DNA from: Mycolicibacter heraklionensis
GTDB lineage: Bacteria; Actinomycetota; Actinomycetes; Mycobacteriales; Mycobacteriaceae
Reading direction: 5' to 3'
Length of the DNA stretch: 64,000 nucleotides
NCBI GenBank assembly: GCA_001673575.1
Contig: LZME01000063.1
Span: 28,856-92,855 of the forward strand
Below the pieces are notes generated by a model. That model worked only from the letters and a program-made list of their open reading frames with translations. It was not told where the DNA came from and made no database searches. The position numbers and the translations under genes were made by a program. The stretch's first letter is position 1; every line of letters starts with the position of its first letter. This document shows positions 11,396 through 21,438 of the stretch, piece after piece.

Positions 11396-11403
11396 GGGAG
11401 CCG

Positions 11404-12000
11404 ATGCCAATCGACCACTGGCGTACCACGCCGACGTTGCCCGGCGAGCATGTGCTGTTGCGGCCGACGGTGCTGGCCGACGTCGGTGGACTGGCCCGGG
11501 CCTTCGACACCGAGTGCACCCGCTACTTCCTCTACGGCCAGCACTCCGAGCCGCCCACTGAAGCCTCGGTTTCCGCGGCGCTCGCGTCAGATCACCAGGT
11601 GCTGACTCAGGTCGAGGTCAGCACCGGCGAGATAGTCGGGACGACATCCCTCTACGACATGAGCGAGGTGGACCGACGGGTGACGGTCGGCAGCACCTGG
11701 CTGGCGCAGCGGGTCCGCGGGTCGGCGGTCAACTCCGAGTCGAAACTGCTGCTGCTCGACCACTGCTTCGGCGCCTTGGGCGCGGGCCGCGTGCAGTTCA
11801 ACGTCGACAACCTCAACGAGCGTTCGCAGCGCGCGGTGGGTGCCATCGGCGCCACCCGGGAAGGTGTACTGCGCAACCACGCCCGCCGCCGCGACGGCTC
11901 TTTTCGCAACACGATCGTCTTCTCGGTGATCGAGCAGGAGTGGCCGCAACTGCGAGCCCGGCTGGTGGAGCGGATCAACCGCCGGGTGTTGGCGAGCTGA
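11404..12000 (+). CDS. GNAT-family N-acetyltransferase (RimJ/RimL-like)
   Basis: 198 residues resembling the RimJ/RimL group that acetylates protein or small-molecule amines using acetyl-CoA. The beginning LLRPTVLADVGGLARAF and the distal stretch INVDNLNERSQRAVGAIGATREGVLRNH-like segment (about residues 138-160, where NERSQRA is the usual acetyl-CoA-proximal motif) fit the family. The ATG start at 11404 follows a GGGGAG site and lies 8 bases after the HNH gene. The substrate cannot be inferred. Confidence 0.83.
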   Translation: MPIDHWRTTPTLPGEHVLLRPTVLADVGGLARAFDTECTRYFLYGQHSEPPTEASVSAALASDHQVLTQVEVSTGEIVGTTSLYDMSEVDRRVTVGSTWLAQRVRGSAVNSESKLLLLDHCFGALGAGRVQFNVDNLNERSQRAVGAIGATREGVLRNHARRRDGSFRNTIVFSVIEQEWPQLRARLVERINRRVLAS

Positions 12001-12024
12001 GGCGAGTGAGCGGACCGGCGGGGA

Positions 12025-12864
12025 TCAGATACCGCTGTAGGTGAGCGGGTCTTCCCGCACCCGGGTGCCGTCGTTGAGACCGCCCAGGCTCTCCATGTGC
12101 TCGTCGGCCAGCTCGAAGCCGAACACGTCGAGGTTGGCCGCGATGCGCTCGGGCTGGGCCGATCGGGGGATCACCACGTTGCCCAGTTGCAGGCTCCATC
12201 GGATCAGCACCTGTGCCGGGGTCTTGCCGTATTCGCCGGCGATAGCCGTCACGGTCGGGTGGTCAAGCAACCGGCCCACCGCCAGCGGGCTGTAAGCCTG
12301 TGTGATGATGCCGCGCTCGGCGTTGGCGGCACGCAGCTCAGCCTGGTTGAGCAGCGGGTGCAGCTCGATCTGGTTGACCGACGGCGTCTCGAACGCCAGG
12401 TCGATCACGTCGTCGAGGTGTTCCGCGGTGAAGTTGCACACCCCGATGGACCGGGCCAGTCCCAGCTCCCGGGTCTGGATGAGTCCGCCGAAGCTGTCGA
12501 CGTACATGCCCAGAGACGGAGCCGGCCAGTGGACCAGGTACAGGTCCACGTAGTCCATTCCGAGCCGCTCAAGGCTGGCCTTGCAGGCTTCGATGGCGGC
12601 GGTCAGTCCCTGGTCGGCGTTGGCCAGCTTGGTGGTGACGAACACCTCCTCGCGCGGGATCCCCGACGCGGCGATAGCCCGGCCCACCGCGGCCTCGTTG
12701 CCGTACACCTTGGCGGTGTCGATCAAGCGACAGCCCAGCTCGAGCGCCGTCGAGACCGCACGCTCGGTCTCGGCTTCGGACAACTCGGCCACCCCGATGC
12801 CCAGAGTCGGCATCGTGCGGTCGTCGTTGAGGGTGACGGAGGGGATCGCAGTGCCCGACGTCAT
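12025..12864 (-). CDS. Aldo/keto reductase (first of a tandem pair)
   Basis: NADPH-dependent oxidoreductase with a TIM-barrel fold, 279 residues. The catalytic tetrad is present as Asp49 and Tyr54 ([11 protein letters not shown]), Lys79 (TTKLAN) and His112 (YLVHWPAP). The C-terminal cofactor-binding [10 protein letters not shown] is complete. The gene lies 1 base downstream of a second aldo/keto reductase on the same strand, and the two align without gaps through the catalytic region, which suggests a tandem duplication. It corresponds to Rv2971. The physiological substrate is unknown. Confidence 0.92.
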   Translation of the reverse strand: MTSGTAIPSVTLNDDRTMPTLGIGVAELSEAETERAVSTALELGCRLIDTAKVYGNEAAVGRAIAASGIPREEVFVTTKLANADQGLTAAIEACKASLERLGMDYVDLYLVHWPAPSLGMYVDSFGGLIQTRELGLARSIGVCNFTAEHLDDVIDLAFETPSVNQIELHPLLNQAELRAANAERGIITQAYSPLAVGRLLDHPTVTAIAGEYGKTPAQVLIRWSLQLGNVVIPRSAQPERIAANLDVFGFELADEHMESLGGLNDGTRVREDPLTYSGI

Positions 12865-12865
12865 T

Positions 12866-13711
12866 TCACCTACCTGTGTAATCGAATGTTCGCGGATCGG
12901 GTCCCAATCGGGCGCCGTCGTCGAGCGAGGATATCTCGGCCATCTCCGACGTGCCGAGTTCGAAGTCGAAGACGTCGAAGTTGCCGACGATGCGCTCCGG
13001 GTGCACCGATTTCGGAATCACAATATTACCCAGTTGGATATGCCACCGGATCAGCACCTGCGCCGGTGTCTTTCCGCACCGCCGCGCCACCTCGGTAACC
13101 ACCGGATGAGCCAGCAGCGAACCCCGCCCCAGCGGTGCCCAGGCTTCGGTGGCAATCCCGAGGCGGGCATGCGTCTCGCGCAGTTCGGGCTGGCTGAAGC
13201 GCGGGTGCAACTCGACCTGGTTGACGACGGGCACGATCCCCGTTCCGTCGATCAGCGTCTCGAGGTGCTCCGGTGCGAAGTTGCTCACCCCGATCGACCG
13301 GATCCGTCCCTGATCCCGCAGGTGGGCCAGCGCCCGGAAAGTCTCGACGAATTTGCCGGCCGCCGGCAGCGGCCAGTGGATCAGGTACAGGTCCAGAAAA
13401 TCCAGGCCGAGGCGCGCCATGCTCTTGTCGAATGCTGCGAGCGTGGAGTCGTAGCCCTGGTCGGAGTTCCACACCTTGGTGACCACATACACCTCGTCGC
13501 GCGCCAGGTCGGATGCCGCGACGGCCCGGCCGACCTCCCGCTCGTTGCCGTACAGGGCCGCGGTGTCGATGTGGCGGTATCCGGCCGCAAGTGCGGTGCG
13601 AACGGCCTGCTCGGTCTCGGCGGGCGAAATCTTGTAAACCCCGAAACCGACGCTGGGGATGGAATTACCGTCGTTGAGCGTGACTGAACGCAAGTTATCT
13701 TCAGCAGCCAT
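12866..13711 (-). CDS. Aldo/keto reductase (second of a tandem pair)
   Basis: 281 residues with the tetrad at the same positions as its neighbour: Asp49, Tyr54 ([11 protein letters not shown]), Lys79 (VTKVWN) and His112 (YLIHWPLP), and the cofactor motif [10 protein letters not shown]. It precedes the other reductase in a probable two-gene operon. Its start codon overlaps the oppositely oriented lipN start in the single tetranucleotide CATG (13709-13712), so its promoter must lie inside lipN coding sequence. Confidence 0.92.
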   Translation of the reverse strand: MAAEDNLRSVTLNDGNSIPSVGFGVYKISPAETEQAVRTALAAGYRHIDTAALYGNEREVGRAVAASDLARDEVYVVTKVWNSDQGYDSTLAAFDKSMARLGLDFLDLYLIHWPLPAAGKFVETFRALAHLRDQGRIRSIGVSNFAPEHLETLIDGTGIVPVVNQVELHPRFSQPELRETHARLGIATEAWAPLGRGSLLAHPVVTEVARRCGKTPAQVLIRWHIQLGNIVIPKSVHPERIVGNFDVFDFELGTSEMAEISSLDDGARLGPDPRTFDYTGR

Positions 13712-14813
13712 GACACGAAGTCTGCCAGGCGGCTCCGGTTCCGGCCGGGGCGCGCGATGGACCGATCAGCTGCAGAGCACCCTGATGACGGTCGGTATGA
13801 AGATGACGCCGATGCTGCCGATCGGGGTCCAGCGGATCATGACCGGCGGGCGCGCGGTGACCATCGACGGCAAGACCTTGGACCCCACCCTGCGGCTGAC
13901 GCTGGCGGCGCAGCGCGCGATGGGCGTCAACGGCCTCGTCGTCGGCGACGACGCGGTCGCCTCCCGCGCCCAGTTGCGCGAGACGACCGCCGGGCTGGGC
14001 GGCGGTGATATCCACGTCGACGTGCGCGACATTGTGTTGCCCGGCCCGGCCGGGGACATCGCCGCTCGGCACTACCGCCCGATCGGTGGTGGCGCCAAGC
14101 CGTTGCTGGTCTTCTACCACGGTGGCGGGTTCGTGATCGGCGACCTGGACAGCCACGATGCGATCTGCCGGCTGACCTGTCGAGACGGTGACATCGCGGT
14201 GTTATCGGTCGACTACCGCCTGGCGCCCGAGCACCCCGCGCCGGCCGCGCTCGACGATGCCCTGGCGGCATTCCGCTGGGCTCATGACCACGCCGTGGAA
14301 CTGGGTGGGATTGCCGGGCGGGTAGCGGTCGGTGGCGACAGTGCCGGCGGCAACCTGGCCGCCGGGGTCGCGCTGCGGGCGCGCGATGAAGGGGGACCGG
14401 CACCCGTTCTGCAGTGGCTGATCTACCCGGTCACCGACTGCACCGCCAAGACCCGATCGCGCAGCCTCTACGGCGACGGTTTTCTGCTGACCAAGCACGA
14501 CATCGACTGGTTCACCGACCAATACGTGAGCCGCTCACAGCTAGACCCGACCGACCCGCTGGTATCGCCACTGCTGGCCGGCGACCTGTCCGGCCTGCCG
14601 CCGGCACTGGTGGCCGTCGCCGGCTTCGACCCGCTGCACGACGAGGGCGAAGCGTTCGCGGCGGCACTGCGCCAGGCCGGGGTTGTGGTGGATCTGAGGC
14701 AGATGCCGTCGTTGACGCACGCTTTCATCAACCTGTTTCCGCTGGGGGGCGGCAGCGCGACCGCGACCAGTGAGTTGATCTCGGCGCTGCGCGCGCACCT
14801 CAGCCGCGGCTGA
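13710..14813 (+). CDS. lipN: Alpha/beta hydrolase, hormone-sensitive-lipase family
   Basis: Esterase/lipase of the HSL family, 367 residues. The oxyanion-hole motif HGGGF starts at His137 and the nucleophile motif GDSAGG contains Ser211. Asp (FDPLHDEGE) and His (THAFIN) near the C-terminus complete the triad. The start MTRSLPG matches the N-terminus of M. tuberculosis LipN (Rv2970c), which supports ATG 13710. The gene is divergent from the aldo/keto reductases with zero intergenic space. Confidence 0.9.
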   Translation: MTRSLPGGSGSGRGARWTDQLQSTLMTVGMKMTPMLPIGVQRIMTGGRAVTIDGKTLDPTLRLTLAAQRAMGVNGLVVGDDAVASRAQLRETTAGLGGGDIHVDVRDIVLPGPAGDIAARHYRPIGGGAKPLLVFYHGGGFVIGDLDSHDAICRLTCRDGDIAVLSVDYRLAPEHPAPAALDDALAAFRWAHDHAVELGGIAGRVAVGGDSAGGNLAAGVALRARDEGGPAPVLQWLIYPVTDCTAKTRSRSLYGDGFLLTKHDIDWFTDQYVSRSQLDPTDPLVSPLLAGDLSGLPPALVAVAGFDPLHDEGEAFAAALRQAGVVVDLRQMPSLTHAFINLFPLGGGSATATSELISALRAHLSRG

Positions 14814-14878
14814 GGTCCGGGGCTCACGCCGGTACGCTGAACCGCAAACCGACCACCGAACACGAGGACCAACCGACT

Positions 14879-15634
14879 GTGGCCAGCAAACCCAAACGCC
14901 CCGGCGCCTCCGGCTTGAGGGCCGGCGACCAGAAGCGCAACCTCGCAATGCAGATCGGCCTCGTCGCCATCGTGGTGGTCTTCGCGGTGGGACTCATCGG
15001 CTACATCGTGGTGTCCAACGGTCACAAGAAGGGCGCCGGCGCCGGCGAGGCGATCCGGGTGACCTCGAGCAAGCTGGTCACCAAGGACGGGACCGACGAG
15101 CCCAAGGCCGTGCTGACGTTCTACGAAGACTTCCTCTGCCCGGCCTGCGGGAACCTCGAGCGGGCGTTCGGCCCGACGGTGTCTCGGCTGATCGACAGCG
15201 GGGCGATCGCCGCCGACTACCACATGGTCGCGATCCTGGACCGGCCGCAGAATGATGACTACTCCTCGCGTGCCGGAGCCGCGGCCTACTGCGTCGCCGA
15301 CGAGAGCAACGACGCGTTCCGCCGGTTCCACACCGCGCTCTACACCGAGCAGCTGCAACCGTCGGAGATCGGCACGGAGTTCCCCGACAACAAGCGCCTG
15401 ATCGAGCTGGCCCGCCAAGCCGGCGCTGCCGGCGGTGTTCCGGCCTGCATCAACAGCGGCAAGTACCTCAAGATGGTCGGCGGTATGGCCGCGGCCGGGG
15501 GCATTCACGCCACCCCCACGTTGCGTATCAACGGCGAGGACTACCGCCCCTCGACACCGGAAGCCCTGGTCTCCAAGATCCGCGAGATCGTCGGCGACGT
15601 GCCCGGTATGGCCGTGCCGGCTCAGGAGTCGTGA
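14879..15634 (+). CDS. DsbA-like membrane-anchored thiol oxidoreductase
   Basis: 251 residues with a transmembrane anchor near residues 20-42 and a thioredoxin-fold domain outside the membrane. The active-site pair is Cys87-Pro-Ala-Cys90 in EDFLCPACGN, and TPTLRING near the C-terminus is the cis-proline loop. It oxidises cysteines in exported proteins. Its stop overlaps the start of the VKOR gene in GTGA, and the two form the mycobacterial disulfide-bond pair (Rv2969c/Rv2968c). Confidence 0.93.
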   Translation: MASKPKRPGASGLRAGDQKRNLAMQIGLVAIVVVFAVGLIGYIVVSNGHKKGAGAGEAIRVTSSKLVTKDGTDEPKAVLTFYEDFLCPACGNLERAFGPTVSRLIDSGAIAADYHMVAILDRPQNDDYSSRAGAAAYCVADESNDAFRRFHTALYTEQLQPSEIGTEFPDNKRLIELARQAGAAGGVPACINSGKYLKMVGGMAAAGGIHATPTLRINGEDYRPSTPEALVSKIREIVGDVPGMAVPAQES

Positions 15635-16242
15635 CCATCACGGCTCCGGCGGTCGAAGCGCCCGCCCAGGCGGTGCCGGTCGCGGCATCGCGGGCCTGGG
15701 CGGTGCTGATCGGCGGGGTCATCGGACTGGCGGCCTCGGTCACGCTGACCGTCGAGAAGATCAAGCTGCTCACGGACACCGGCTACGTGCCGTCGTGCAA
15801 CCTCAACCCGGTGCTGTCCTGCGGATCGGTGATGGTCACCCCGCAGGCGTCCGTGTTGGGGTTCCCCAACCCGCTGATGGGGATCGTCGCCTTCACCGTG
15901 GTGGTCGTCACTGGCGTATTGGCTGTCGCGAAAGTGCGATTGCCGCAGTGGTATTGGACCGGTTTGACGCTGGGCACGCTGGCCGGCGCCGGCTTCGTGC
16001 ACTGGCTGATCTTCCAGAGCCTGTACCGGATCGGCGCGCTGTGTCCGTATTGCATGGTGGTGTGGGCGGTCACGCTATGCCTGCTGGTGATATTCGCAGC
16101 CCTAGCATCTGAGCAGGGTGGTATACGCAAAAATTTGCAGCATTTGCACCGATGGCGTTGGACCATCGCTGCGTTATGGTTTATCGCGTTATTCCTGTTG
16201 ATATTTATTCGGTTTCAGGATTACTGGATAACGCTGCTGTAG
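15631..16242 (+). CDS. VKOR-family disulfide-bond protein
   Basis: Integral membrane protein of 203 residues with about four to five hydrophobic segments. It re-oxidises the DsbA-like partner and passes electrons to quinone. The quinone-proximal pair is Cys138-Pro-Tyr-Cys141, and the loop pair is Cys56 and Cys64 in CNLNPVLSC, as required for VKOR function. It overlaps the DsbA-like gene by 4 bases and is followed after 9 bases by pca. Confidence 0.94.
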   Translation: MTITAPAVEAPAQAVPVAASRAWAVLIGGVIGLAASVTLTVEKIKLLTDTGYVPSCNLNPVLSCGSVMVTPQASVLGFPNPLMGIVAFTVVVVTGVLAVAKVRLPQWYWTGLTLGTLAGAGFVHWLIFQSLYRIGALCPYCMVVWAVTLCLLVIFAALASEQGGIRKNLQHLHRWRWTIAALWFIALFLLIFIRFQDYWITLL

Positions 16243-16251
16243 GGGTGGATT

Positions 16252-19200
16252 GTGATCTCCAAAGTGCTGGTGGCCAACCGCGGAGAGATCGCTGTCCGCG
16301 CGTTCCGGGCCGCCGTCGAGCTCGGTATCGGCACCGTGGCGGTCTACCCGTACGAGGACCGCAACTCGCTGCACCGGCTCAAGGCGGACGAGTCCTACCA
16401 GATCGGCGAAGAGGGTCATCCGGTACGCGCGTACCTGTCGGTCGATGAGATCGTCGGCACCGCAGTGCGATGCGGGGCCGACGCCGTCTACCCCGGCTAC
16501 GGTTTCCTTTCGGAGAATCCTCAACTGGCGCAGGCCTGTGCGGATGCGGGGATCACCTTCGTCGGTCCCAGCGCGGCAGTGCTGGCGCTGGCCGGCAACA
16601 AGTCTCGCGCGGTGGCCGCCGCGCGAGAGGCGGGACTGCCGGTGCTGGCATCGTCGGCGCCGTCGTCCTCGGTCACCGAACTGCTCGCCGCAGCCCAAGA
16701 CATGACGTTCCCGCTGTTCGTCAAGGCGGTCGCCGGTGGCGGTGGGCGCGGGATGCGCCGGGTCGCCGACATCGACGGGCTGGCCGATGCGGTCGAAGCG
16801 GCCAGTCGGGAAGCGGATTCGGCGTTCGGCGACCCGCACGTTTACCTCGAGCAGGCGGTACTGAACCCGCGCCACATCGAGGTGCAGATCCTGGCCGATA
16901 ACCACGGCAATGTGATCCACCTCTACGAGCGTGACTGCAGCGTGCAACGCCGGCATCAGAAAGTCGTCGAATTGGCGCCGGCGCCGAATCTCGATCCGGC
17001 TCTGCGCGAGAAGATCTGCGCGGATGCCGTGGCATTCGCGCGCCACATCGGCTACACCTGCGCGGGCACCGTGGAGTTCCTGGTCGACGAGCGCGGCCAT
17101 CACGTGTTCATCGAGATGAACCCGCGCATCCAGGTAGAGCACACCGTTACCGAGGAGATCACCGACGTCGACCTGGTGTCGTCGCAGCTGCGGATCGCTG
17201 CCGGGGAGTCGCTGGCGGACCTGGGCCTCTCGCAGGACTCGATTACGCTGCACGGGGCGGCGCTGCAATGCCGGATCACCACCGAAGACCCGGCCAACGG
17301 ATTCCGGCCCGATACCGGACGGATCAGCGCCTATCGCAGCCCGGGCGGGGCGGGCATCCGGCTGGATGGTGGCACCAATCTCGGTGCGGAGATCAGCGCG
17401 CACTTCGATTCGATGCTGGTCAAGTTGACCTGTCGCGGTAAGGATTTCCCCACCGCGGTGAAACGGGCGCGCCGGGCGATCGCGGAATTCCGCATCCGCG
17501 GGGTTGCCACCAACATCCCGTTTTTGCAGGCCGTGCTCGATGACCCGGACTTCTCCGCCGGGCGCATCACCACCTCGTTCATCGACGAGCGCCCGCAGCT
17601 GCTGACCGCGCGCTCGTCGGCCGACCGCGGCACCAAGATCTTGAACTACCTGGCGGATGTCACCGTCAACAGCCCGCACGGCACCAGGCCCTCGGCGGTG
17701 TACCCGCGCGACAAGCTGCCCGAGCTGGATCTGTCGGTGCCGCCGCCGGCGGGCTCCAAGCAACGGCTGGTCCAGCTGGGGCCGGAGGGCTTCGCCCGCT
17801 GGCTGCGGGAGTCGCGGGCGGTCGGGGTCACCGACACCACGTTCCGGGACGCCCACCAGTCGCTGTTGGCCACCCGGGTGCGCACCAGTGGGTTGGTCAA
17901 GGTGGCGCCGTACGTGGCTCACACCATGTCGCAACTGCTGTCGGTCGAGTGCTGGGGCGGCGCGACTTACGATGTGGCGCTGCGGTTTCTGAAGGAAGAC
18001 CCCTGGGAGCGGTTGGCCGCGCTGCGCGAGGCGTTGCCCAACATCTGTCTGCAGATGCTGCTGCGCGGGCGCAACACGGTCGGGTATACCCCGTATCCGG
18101 AACTGGTGACTTCGGCGTTCGTCCAAGAGGCGACCGAGACCGGTATTGACATTTTCCGGATATTCGACGCGCTCAACAACGTCGACTCGATGCTTCCGGC
18201 CATTGACGCGGTGCGCGAAACCGGCAGTGCGGTAGCCGAAGTCGCCATGTGTTACACCGGCGATCTGAGCAGTCCGGGTGAAACGCTCTACACGCTGGAC
18301 TACTACCTGCGGCTCGCCGAGCAGATCGTGAACGCCGGCGCGCACGTGCTGGCGATCAAAGACATGGCGGGCCTGTTGCGTCCCGCCGCGGCAACCACAT
18401 TGGTAAGCGCGCTGCGCAGCCGCTTCGACCTGCCCATCCACGTACACACCCACGACACCGCGGGCGGTCAGCTGGCCAGCTACGTCGCCGCCTGGCAAGC
18501 GGGGGCGGACGCCGTCGACGGCGCGGCCGCGCCCCTGGCGGGCACCACCAGCCAACCGGCACTGAGCTCGATCATCGCCGCGGCGGCGCAGACCGACTAC
18601 GACACCGGGATCTCGCTGGACGCGGTGGGCGACCTGGAGCCGTACTGGGAGGCGCTGCGAAAGGTGTACGCGCCGTTCGAATCCGGGCTGGCCGCACCGA
18701 CCGGGCGGGTATACCGCCATGAGATACCCGGTGGCCAGCTGTCCAACTTGCACCAGCAGGCCAAGGCGCTGGGGTTGGCGGACCGGTTCGAAGACGTCGA
18801 GAACAACTATGCCGCCGCGGATGCCGTCCTCGGTCGGCTGATCAAGGTGACCCCGAGCTCGAAGGTGGTCGGTGACCTCGCACTGGCGCTGGTCGGTGCC
18901 AACGTGAGCGCCGACGAGTTCGCCGCCGACCCGTCCCGAGTCGACATCCCGGACTCGGTGATCGGCTTCCTGCGCGGCGAGCTGGGCGACCCGGCCGGCG
19001 GCTGGCCGGAGCCGTTGCGGACCAAGGCACTGGAGGGGCGCGGCCCGGCACGGGAGATGCAACAGCTCTCGGCCGATGACGAGGCGGTGTTGGCAAAGTC
19101 TGGACCGCAACGCCAGGCCCGCCTCAACCGCCTGCTGTTCCCGGGTCCCACAAAGGAATTCGAGTCACATCGCGAACTCTACGGGGACATCTCGCGATTG

Positions 19201-19635
19201 TCGGCCAACCAGTTCTTCTACGGCCTGCGTCAAGGCGAGGAGCATCGGGTCAAGCTGGAGCGCGGGGTGGAGCTGCTGATCGGGCTCGAGGCCATCTCCG
19301 AGCCGGATGAACGCGGCATGCGAACCGTGATGTGCATCATCAACGGTCAACTGCGGCCGGTCGAGGTGCGTGATCGCAGCATCGCCAGCGAAGTGCCGGT
19401 TGCCGAAAAGGCCGACCGCACCAAGCCGGGCCATGTCGCCGCACCGTTTGCCGGTGTGGTCACCATCGGGGTGGCCGAGGGAGAGAAGGTCACCGCCGGA
19501 CAAACCCTGGCCACCATCGAGGCAATGAAGATGGAGGCGGCCATCACCGCGCCCGCCGACGGCACCGTCACGCGGGTGGCCGTTGCCGAGACCGCGCAGG
19601 TCGAAGGCGGAGACCTGCTGGTGGTGCTGAGCTGA
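16252..19635 (+). CDS. pca: Pyruvate carboxylase
   Basis: Biotin enzyme that carboxylates pyruvate to oxaloacetate, refilling the TCA cycle. The 1127-residue single chain has a biotin carboxylase domain ([16 protein letters not shown] at the N-terminus, [17 protein letters not shown]-grasp loop), a carboxyltransferase domain starting near [15 protein letters not shown] at about residue 528, and a C-terminal biotin carrier domain with EAMKME (biotinyl Lys at about residue 1093). All domains appear intact. GTG start; the next gene, rsmD, overlaps its stop. Confidence 0.97.
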   Translation: MISKVLVANRGEIAVRAFRAAVELGIGTVAVYPYEDRNSLHRLKADESYQIGEEGHPVRAYLSVDEIVGTAVRCGADAVYPGYGFLSENPQLAQACADAGITFVGPSAAVLALAGNKSRAVAAAREAGLPVLASSAPSSSVTELLAAAQDMTFPLFVKAVAGGGGRGMRRVADIDGLADAVEAASREADSAFGDPHVYLEQAVLNPRHIEVQILADNHGNVIHLYERDCSVQRRHQKVVELAPAPNLDPALREKICADAVAFARHIGYTCAGTVEFLVDERGHHVFIEMNPRIQVEHTVTEEITDVDLVSSQLRIAAGESLADLGLSQDSITLHGAALQCRITTEDPANGFRPDTGRISAYRSPGGAGIRLDGGTNLGAEISAHFDSMLVKLTCRGKDFPTAVKRARRAIAEFRIRGVATNIPFLQAVLDDPDFSAGRITTSFIDERPQLLTARSSADRGTKILNYLADVTVNSPHGTRPSAVYPRDKLPELDLSVPPPAGSKQRLVQLGPEGFARWLRESRAVGVTDTTFRDAHQSLLATRVRTSGLVKVAPYVAHTMSQLLSVECWGGATYDVALRFLKEDPWERLAALREALPNICLQMLLRGRNTVGYTPYPELVTSAFVQEATETGIDIFRIFDALNNVDSMLPAIDAVRETGSAVAEVAMCYTGDLSSPGETLYTLDYYLRLAEQIVNAGAHVLAIKDMAGLLRPAAATTLVSALRSRFDLPIHVHTHDTAGGQLASYVAAWQAGADAVDGAAAPLAGTTSQPALSSIIAAAAQTDYDTGISLDAVGDLEPYWEALRKVYAPFESGLAAPTGRVYRHEIPGGQLSNLHQQAKALGLADRFEDVENNYAAADAVLGRLIKVTPSSKVVGDLALALVGANVSADEFAADPSRVDIPDSVIGFLRGELGDPAGGWPEPLRTKALEGRGPAREMQQLSADDEAVLAKSGPQRQARLNRLLFPGPTKEFESHRELYGDISRLSANQFFYGLRQGEEHRVKLERGVELLIGLEAISEPDERGMRTVMCIINGQLRPVEVRDRSIASEVPVAEKADRTKPGHVAAPFAGVVTIGVAEGEKVTAGQTLATIEAMKMEAAITAPADGTVTRVAVAETAQVEGGDLLVVLS

Positions 19636-20198
19636 CGCGCATCGTCGGGGGCGAAGCCGGTGGGCGACGCCTCGCCGTGCCGCCGCGCGGCACCCGGCCA
19701 ACCACAGATCGGGTGCGCGAGGCGCTGTTCAATGTGCTCGATTCCCGGATGGACCTGACCGGAATGTCGGTGTTGGACCTCTACGCGGGGTCGGGGGCGC
19801 TCGGCTTGGAGGCGTTGTCCCGCGGCGCCGCCTCGGCGCTGTTCGTCGAATCGGACCGCCGCGCCGCCGAGGTGTTGGCCGCCAACATTGCCGCACTGGG
19901 GCTGGCCGGAGCGGTGCTGCGCCGCGGCACGGTGGCCGCGGTGCTGGCCGGGGGCACCGAGACACCGGTGGATCTGGTGCTGGCCGATCCGCCCTACGAG
20001 GTCGACGCCGCCGCGATCGACGCGCTGCCGGGGTTGCTGACCGCCGGCGGTTGGGCGGGCCCGGGCACCGTCGTAGTGATCGAACGGGCCACCTCCAGCC
20101 CGGCGGTGGCGTGGCCGCAGGGCTGGGAAGCCTGGCCCTCGCGCCGTTACGGCGACACCCGACTGGAGCTGGCCGAACTGTCCGCACCTGACGTGTAG
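19632..20198 (+). CDS. rsmD: 16S rRNA (guanine-N2)-methyltransferase RsmD
   Basis: Methylates G966-type guanine in 16S rRNA using S-adenosylmethionine. The SAM site [20 protein letters not shown] and the catalytic DPPY motif near residue 118 are present. The family's N-terminal motif ([13 protein letters not shown]) lies upstream of the first GTG (19677), so the start is placed at CTG 19632, which overlaps the pca stop as CTGA and gives 188 residues. A start at GTG 19677 would delete the conserved motif. coaD follows 11 bases downstream. Confidence 0.88.
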   Translation: MTRIVGGEAGGRRLAVPPRGTRPTTDRVREALFNVLDSRMDLTGMSVLDLYAGSGALGLEALSRGAASALFVESDRRAAEVLAANIAALGLAGAVLRRGTVAAVLAGGTETPVDLVLADPPYEVDAAAIDALPGLLTAGGWAGPGTVVVIERATSSPAVAWPQGWEAWPSRRYGDTRLELAELSAPDV

Positions 20199-20209
20199 CG
20201 TCAGCGCAC

Positions 20210-20689
20210 ATGAGTGGTGCGGTATGCCCCGGTTCCTTCGACCCGGTGACGTTGGGACATGTCGACATCCTGGAGCGCGCGGCCGCCCAGTTCGACGAAG
20301 TGGTGGCCGCCGTACTGGTCAATCCCTCCAAAAAGGGCATGTTCACCCTGGACGAGCGCCTCGAGATGATCGCCGAAGCCACCGCGCATCTGCCCAATGT
20401 GCGCGCGGAGTCGGGTCAGGGCCTGGTGGTCGACTTCGTCCGGCAGCGCGGGCTCACCGCGATCGTCAAGGGCCTGCGCACCGGCACCGACTTCGAGTAC
20501 GAGCTGCAGATGGCTCAGATGAACAAGCACATCGCCGGTGTCGACACGTTTTTCGTGGCGACCACACCGCGGTATTCGTTCGTGTCGTCGTCGCTGGCAA
20601 AGGAAGTGGCGTCGATGGGCGGTGATGTCTCCGACCTGTTGCCCGAGCCGGTGAACCGCAGACTGGCCGCCAAGCTGGCCGCGCGCTGA
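20210..20689 (+). CDS. coaD: Phosphopantetheine adenylyltransferase
   Basis: Transfers AMP from ATP to 4'-phosphopantetheine in coenzyme A synthesis. The 159-residue protein has the nucleotidyltransferase signature [10 protein letters not shown] at residues 8-17 and the conserved [12 protein letters not shown] and SSSLAKEVA segments. Length is normal for the hexameric bacterial enzyme. It ends the pca-rsmD-coaD gene string (Rv2967c-Rv2965c order) and is convergent with the amtR-like gene. Confidence 0.97.
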   Translation: MSGAVCPGSFDPVTLGHVDILERAAAQFDEVVAAVLVNPSKKGMFTLDERLEMIAEATAHLPNVRAESGQGLVVDFVRQRGLTAIVKGLRTGTDFEYELQMAQMNKHIAGVDTFFVATTPRYSFVSSSLAKEVASMGGDVSDLLPEPVNRRLAAKLAAR

Positions 20690-20700
20690 CCAGACGCCGC

Positions 20701-21360
20701 TTACTGGGGCTGCCACCCCAAGCGGTGGTCGGTCGAGGCGCGCATCGCGGTGAAACCCCTGGTGCAGCCCAATATCCGTAGCGCCGCTTCGGCAATGGTC
20801 CACGGATAATCCGGCGGGCAGGAGCCGTCGTCGGAGCGGCGGTTGATCACCGCCTCCACCAGTCGGAACGACAGGTCGTCGGCATCGGCGGGGCCGTCAT
20901 GTTCGGCGATCACCGCGCGCGAAAGCTCTTGATAGTGACTGCGCAACTCGCTGCGGCGCCGGCGGAAGGCGGCGAAGCGCTCGAGGCGAAGCTCCGGAAG
21001 CAGATACAGCGTGCCCAGATTCCAGGCGCCGCCGCACAATTGCGCGGTATCGGCGACGACGAGCGCGTGCAACCGGGGGGCGCTGGGCCCTCCCTCGGCC
21101 AGCAGCTCGGCGGCCAGCTGGACGGAGGGATCGACGGTGCCGGCCAGCAGGGCGTCGAGAATGTCGTCCTTGGCGGCGAAGTGGTGATACAGCGAGGCCT
21201 GCCGAATCCCGACGCTCTCGGCGATGCGCCGGGTCGAGGTGGCGGCGTAGCCGACGGTGGTGAACAGCTCCGCCGCGGCGTCGAGGATCTCGTCGCGCGC
21301 GCTGCTGCCCGGCCTGCTGGAAGCCACCAGCCGGGGACGTCCTCGTCGATCGGTCTGCAC
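20701..21360 (-). CDS. amtR: TetR-family regulator, AmtR type
   Basis: 219-residue TetR repressor closely resembling corynebacterial AmtR, the nitrogen-control repressor. Shared features are the HTH region ILDAAAELFTTVGYAATSTRRIA then VGIRQASLYHHFAAKDDIL (about residues 25-67), and distally WNLGTLYLLPELRLERFA and INRRSDDG. GTG start at 21360. It is divergent from the DUF1989 genes with a palindromic operator between them, so it most likely represses that operon and possibly itself. In Corynebacterium the repressor is released by modified GlnK; whether the PII protein in this window does so here is untested. Confidence 0.82.
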   Translation of the reverse strand: MQTDRRGRPRLVASSRPGSSARDEILDAAAELFTTVGYAATSTRRIAESVGIRQASLYHHFAAKDDILDALLAGTVDPSVQLAAELLAEGGPSAPRLHALVVADTAQLCGGAWNLGTLYLLPELRLERFAAFRRRRSELRSHYQELSRAVIAEHDGPADADDLSFRLVEAVINRRSDDGSCPPDYPWTIAEAALRILGCTRGFTAMRASTDHRLGWQPQ

Positions 21361-21402
21361 GCCTTACTGCCTATCACGCGCTGAGGCCCGGCGCGCTAAA
21401 AA

Positions 21403-21419
21403 CTATCAGTTGATAGAAA
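21403..21419. promoter_or_regulatory. AmtR-type operator
   Basis: CTATCAGTTGATAGAAA matches the AmtR consensus CTAT-N6-ATAG followed by A-rich bases. The core CTATCA-gt-TGATAG is a perfect inverted repeat. It lies 19 bases before the ATG of the first DUF1989 gene and about 42 bases from the regulator's start, the position expected for repression of both. Confidence 0.8.
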
Positions 21420-21438
21420 ATGTGCTAGCTTCCTGATC

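Noticed and set aside
16189-19110. A very long open frame on the minus strand across pca
   Set aside because: It is antisense to a complete pyruvate carboxylase and its Arg/Gln/His-rich translation has no recognisable domain. Long antisense frames are a by-product of high GC content.
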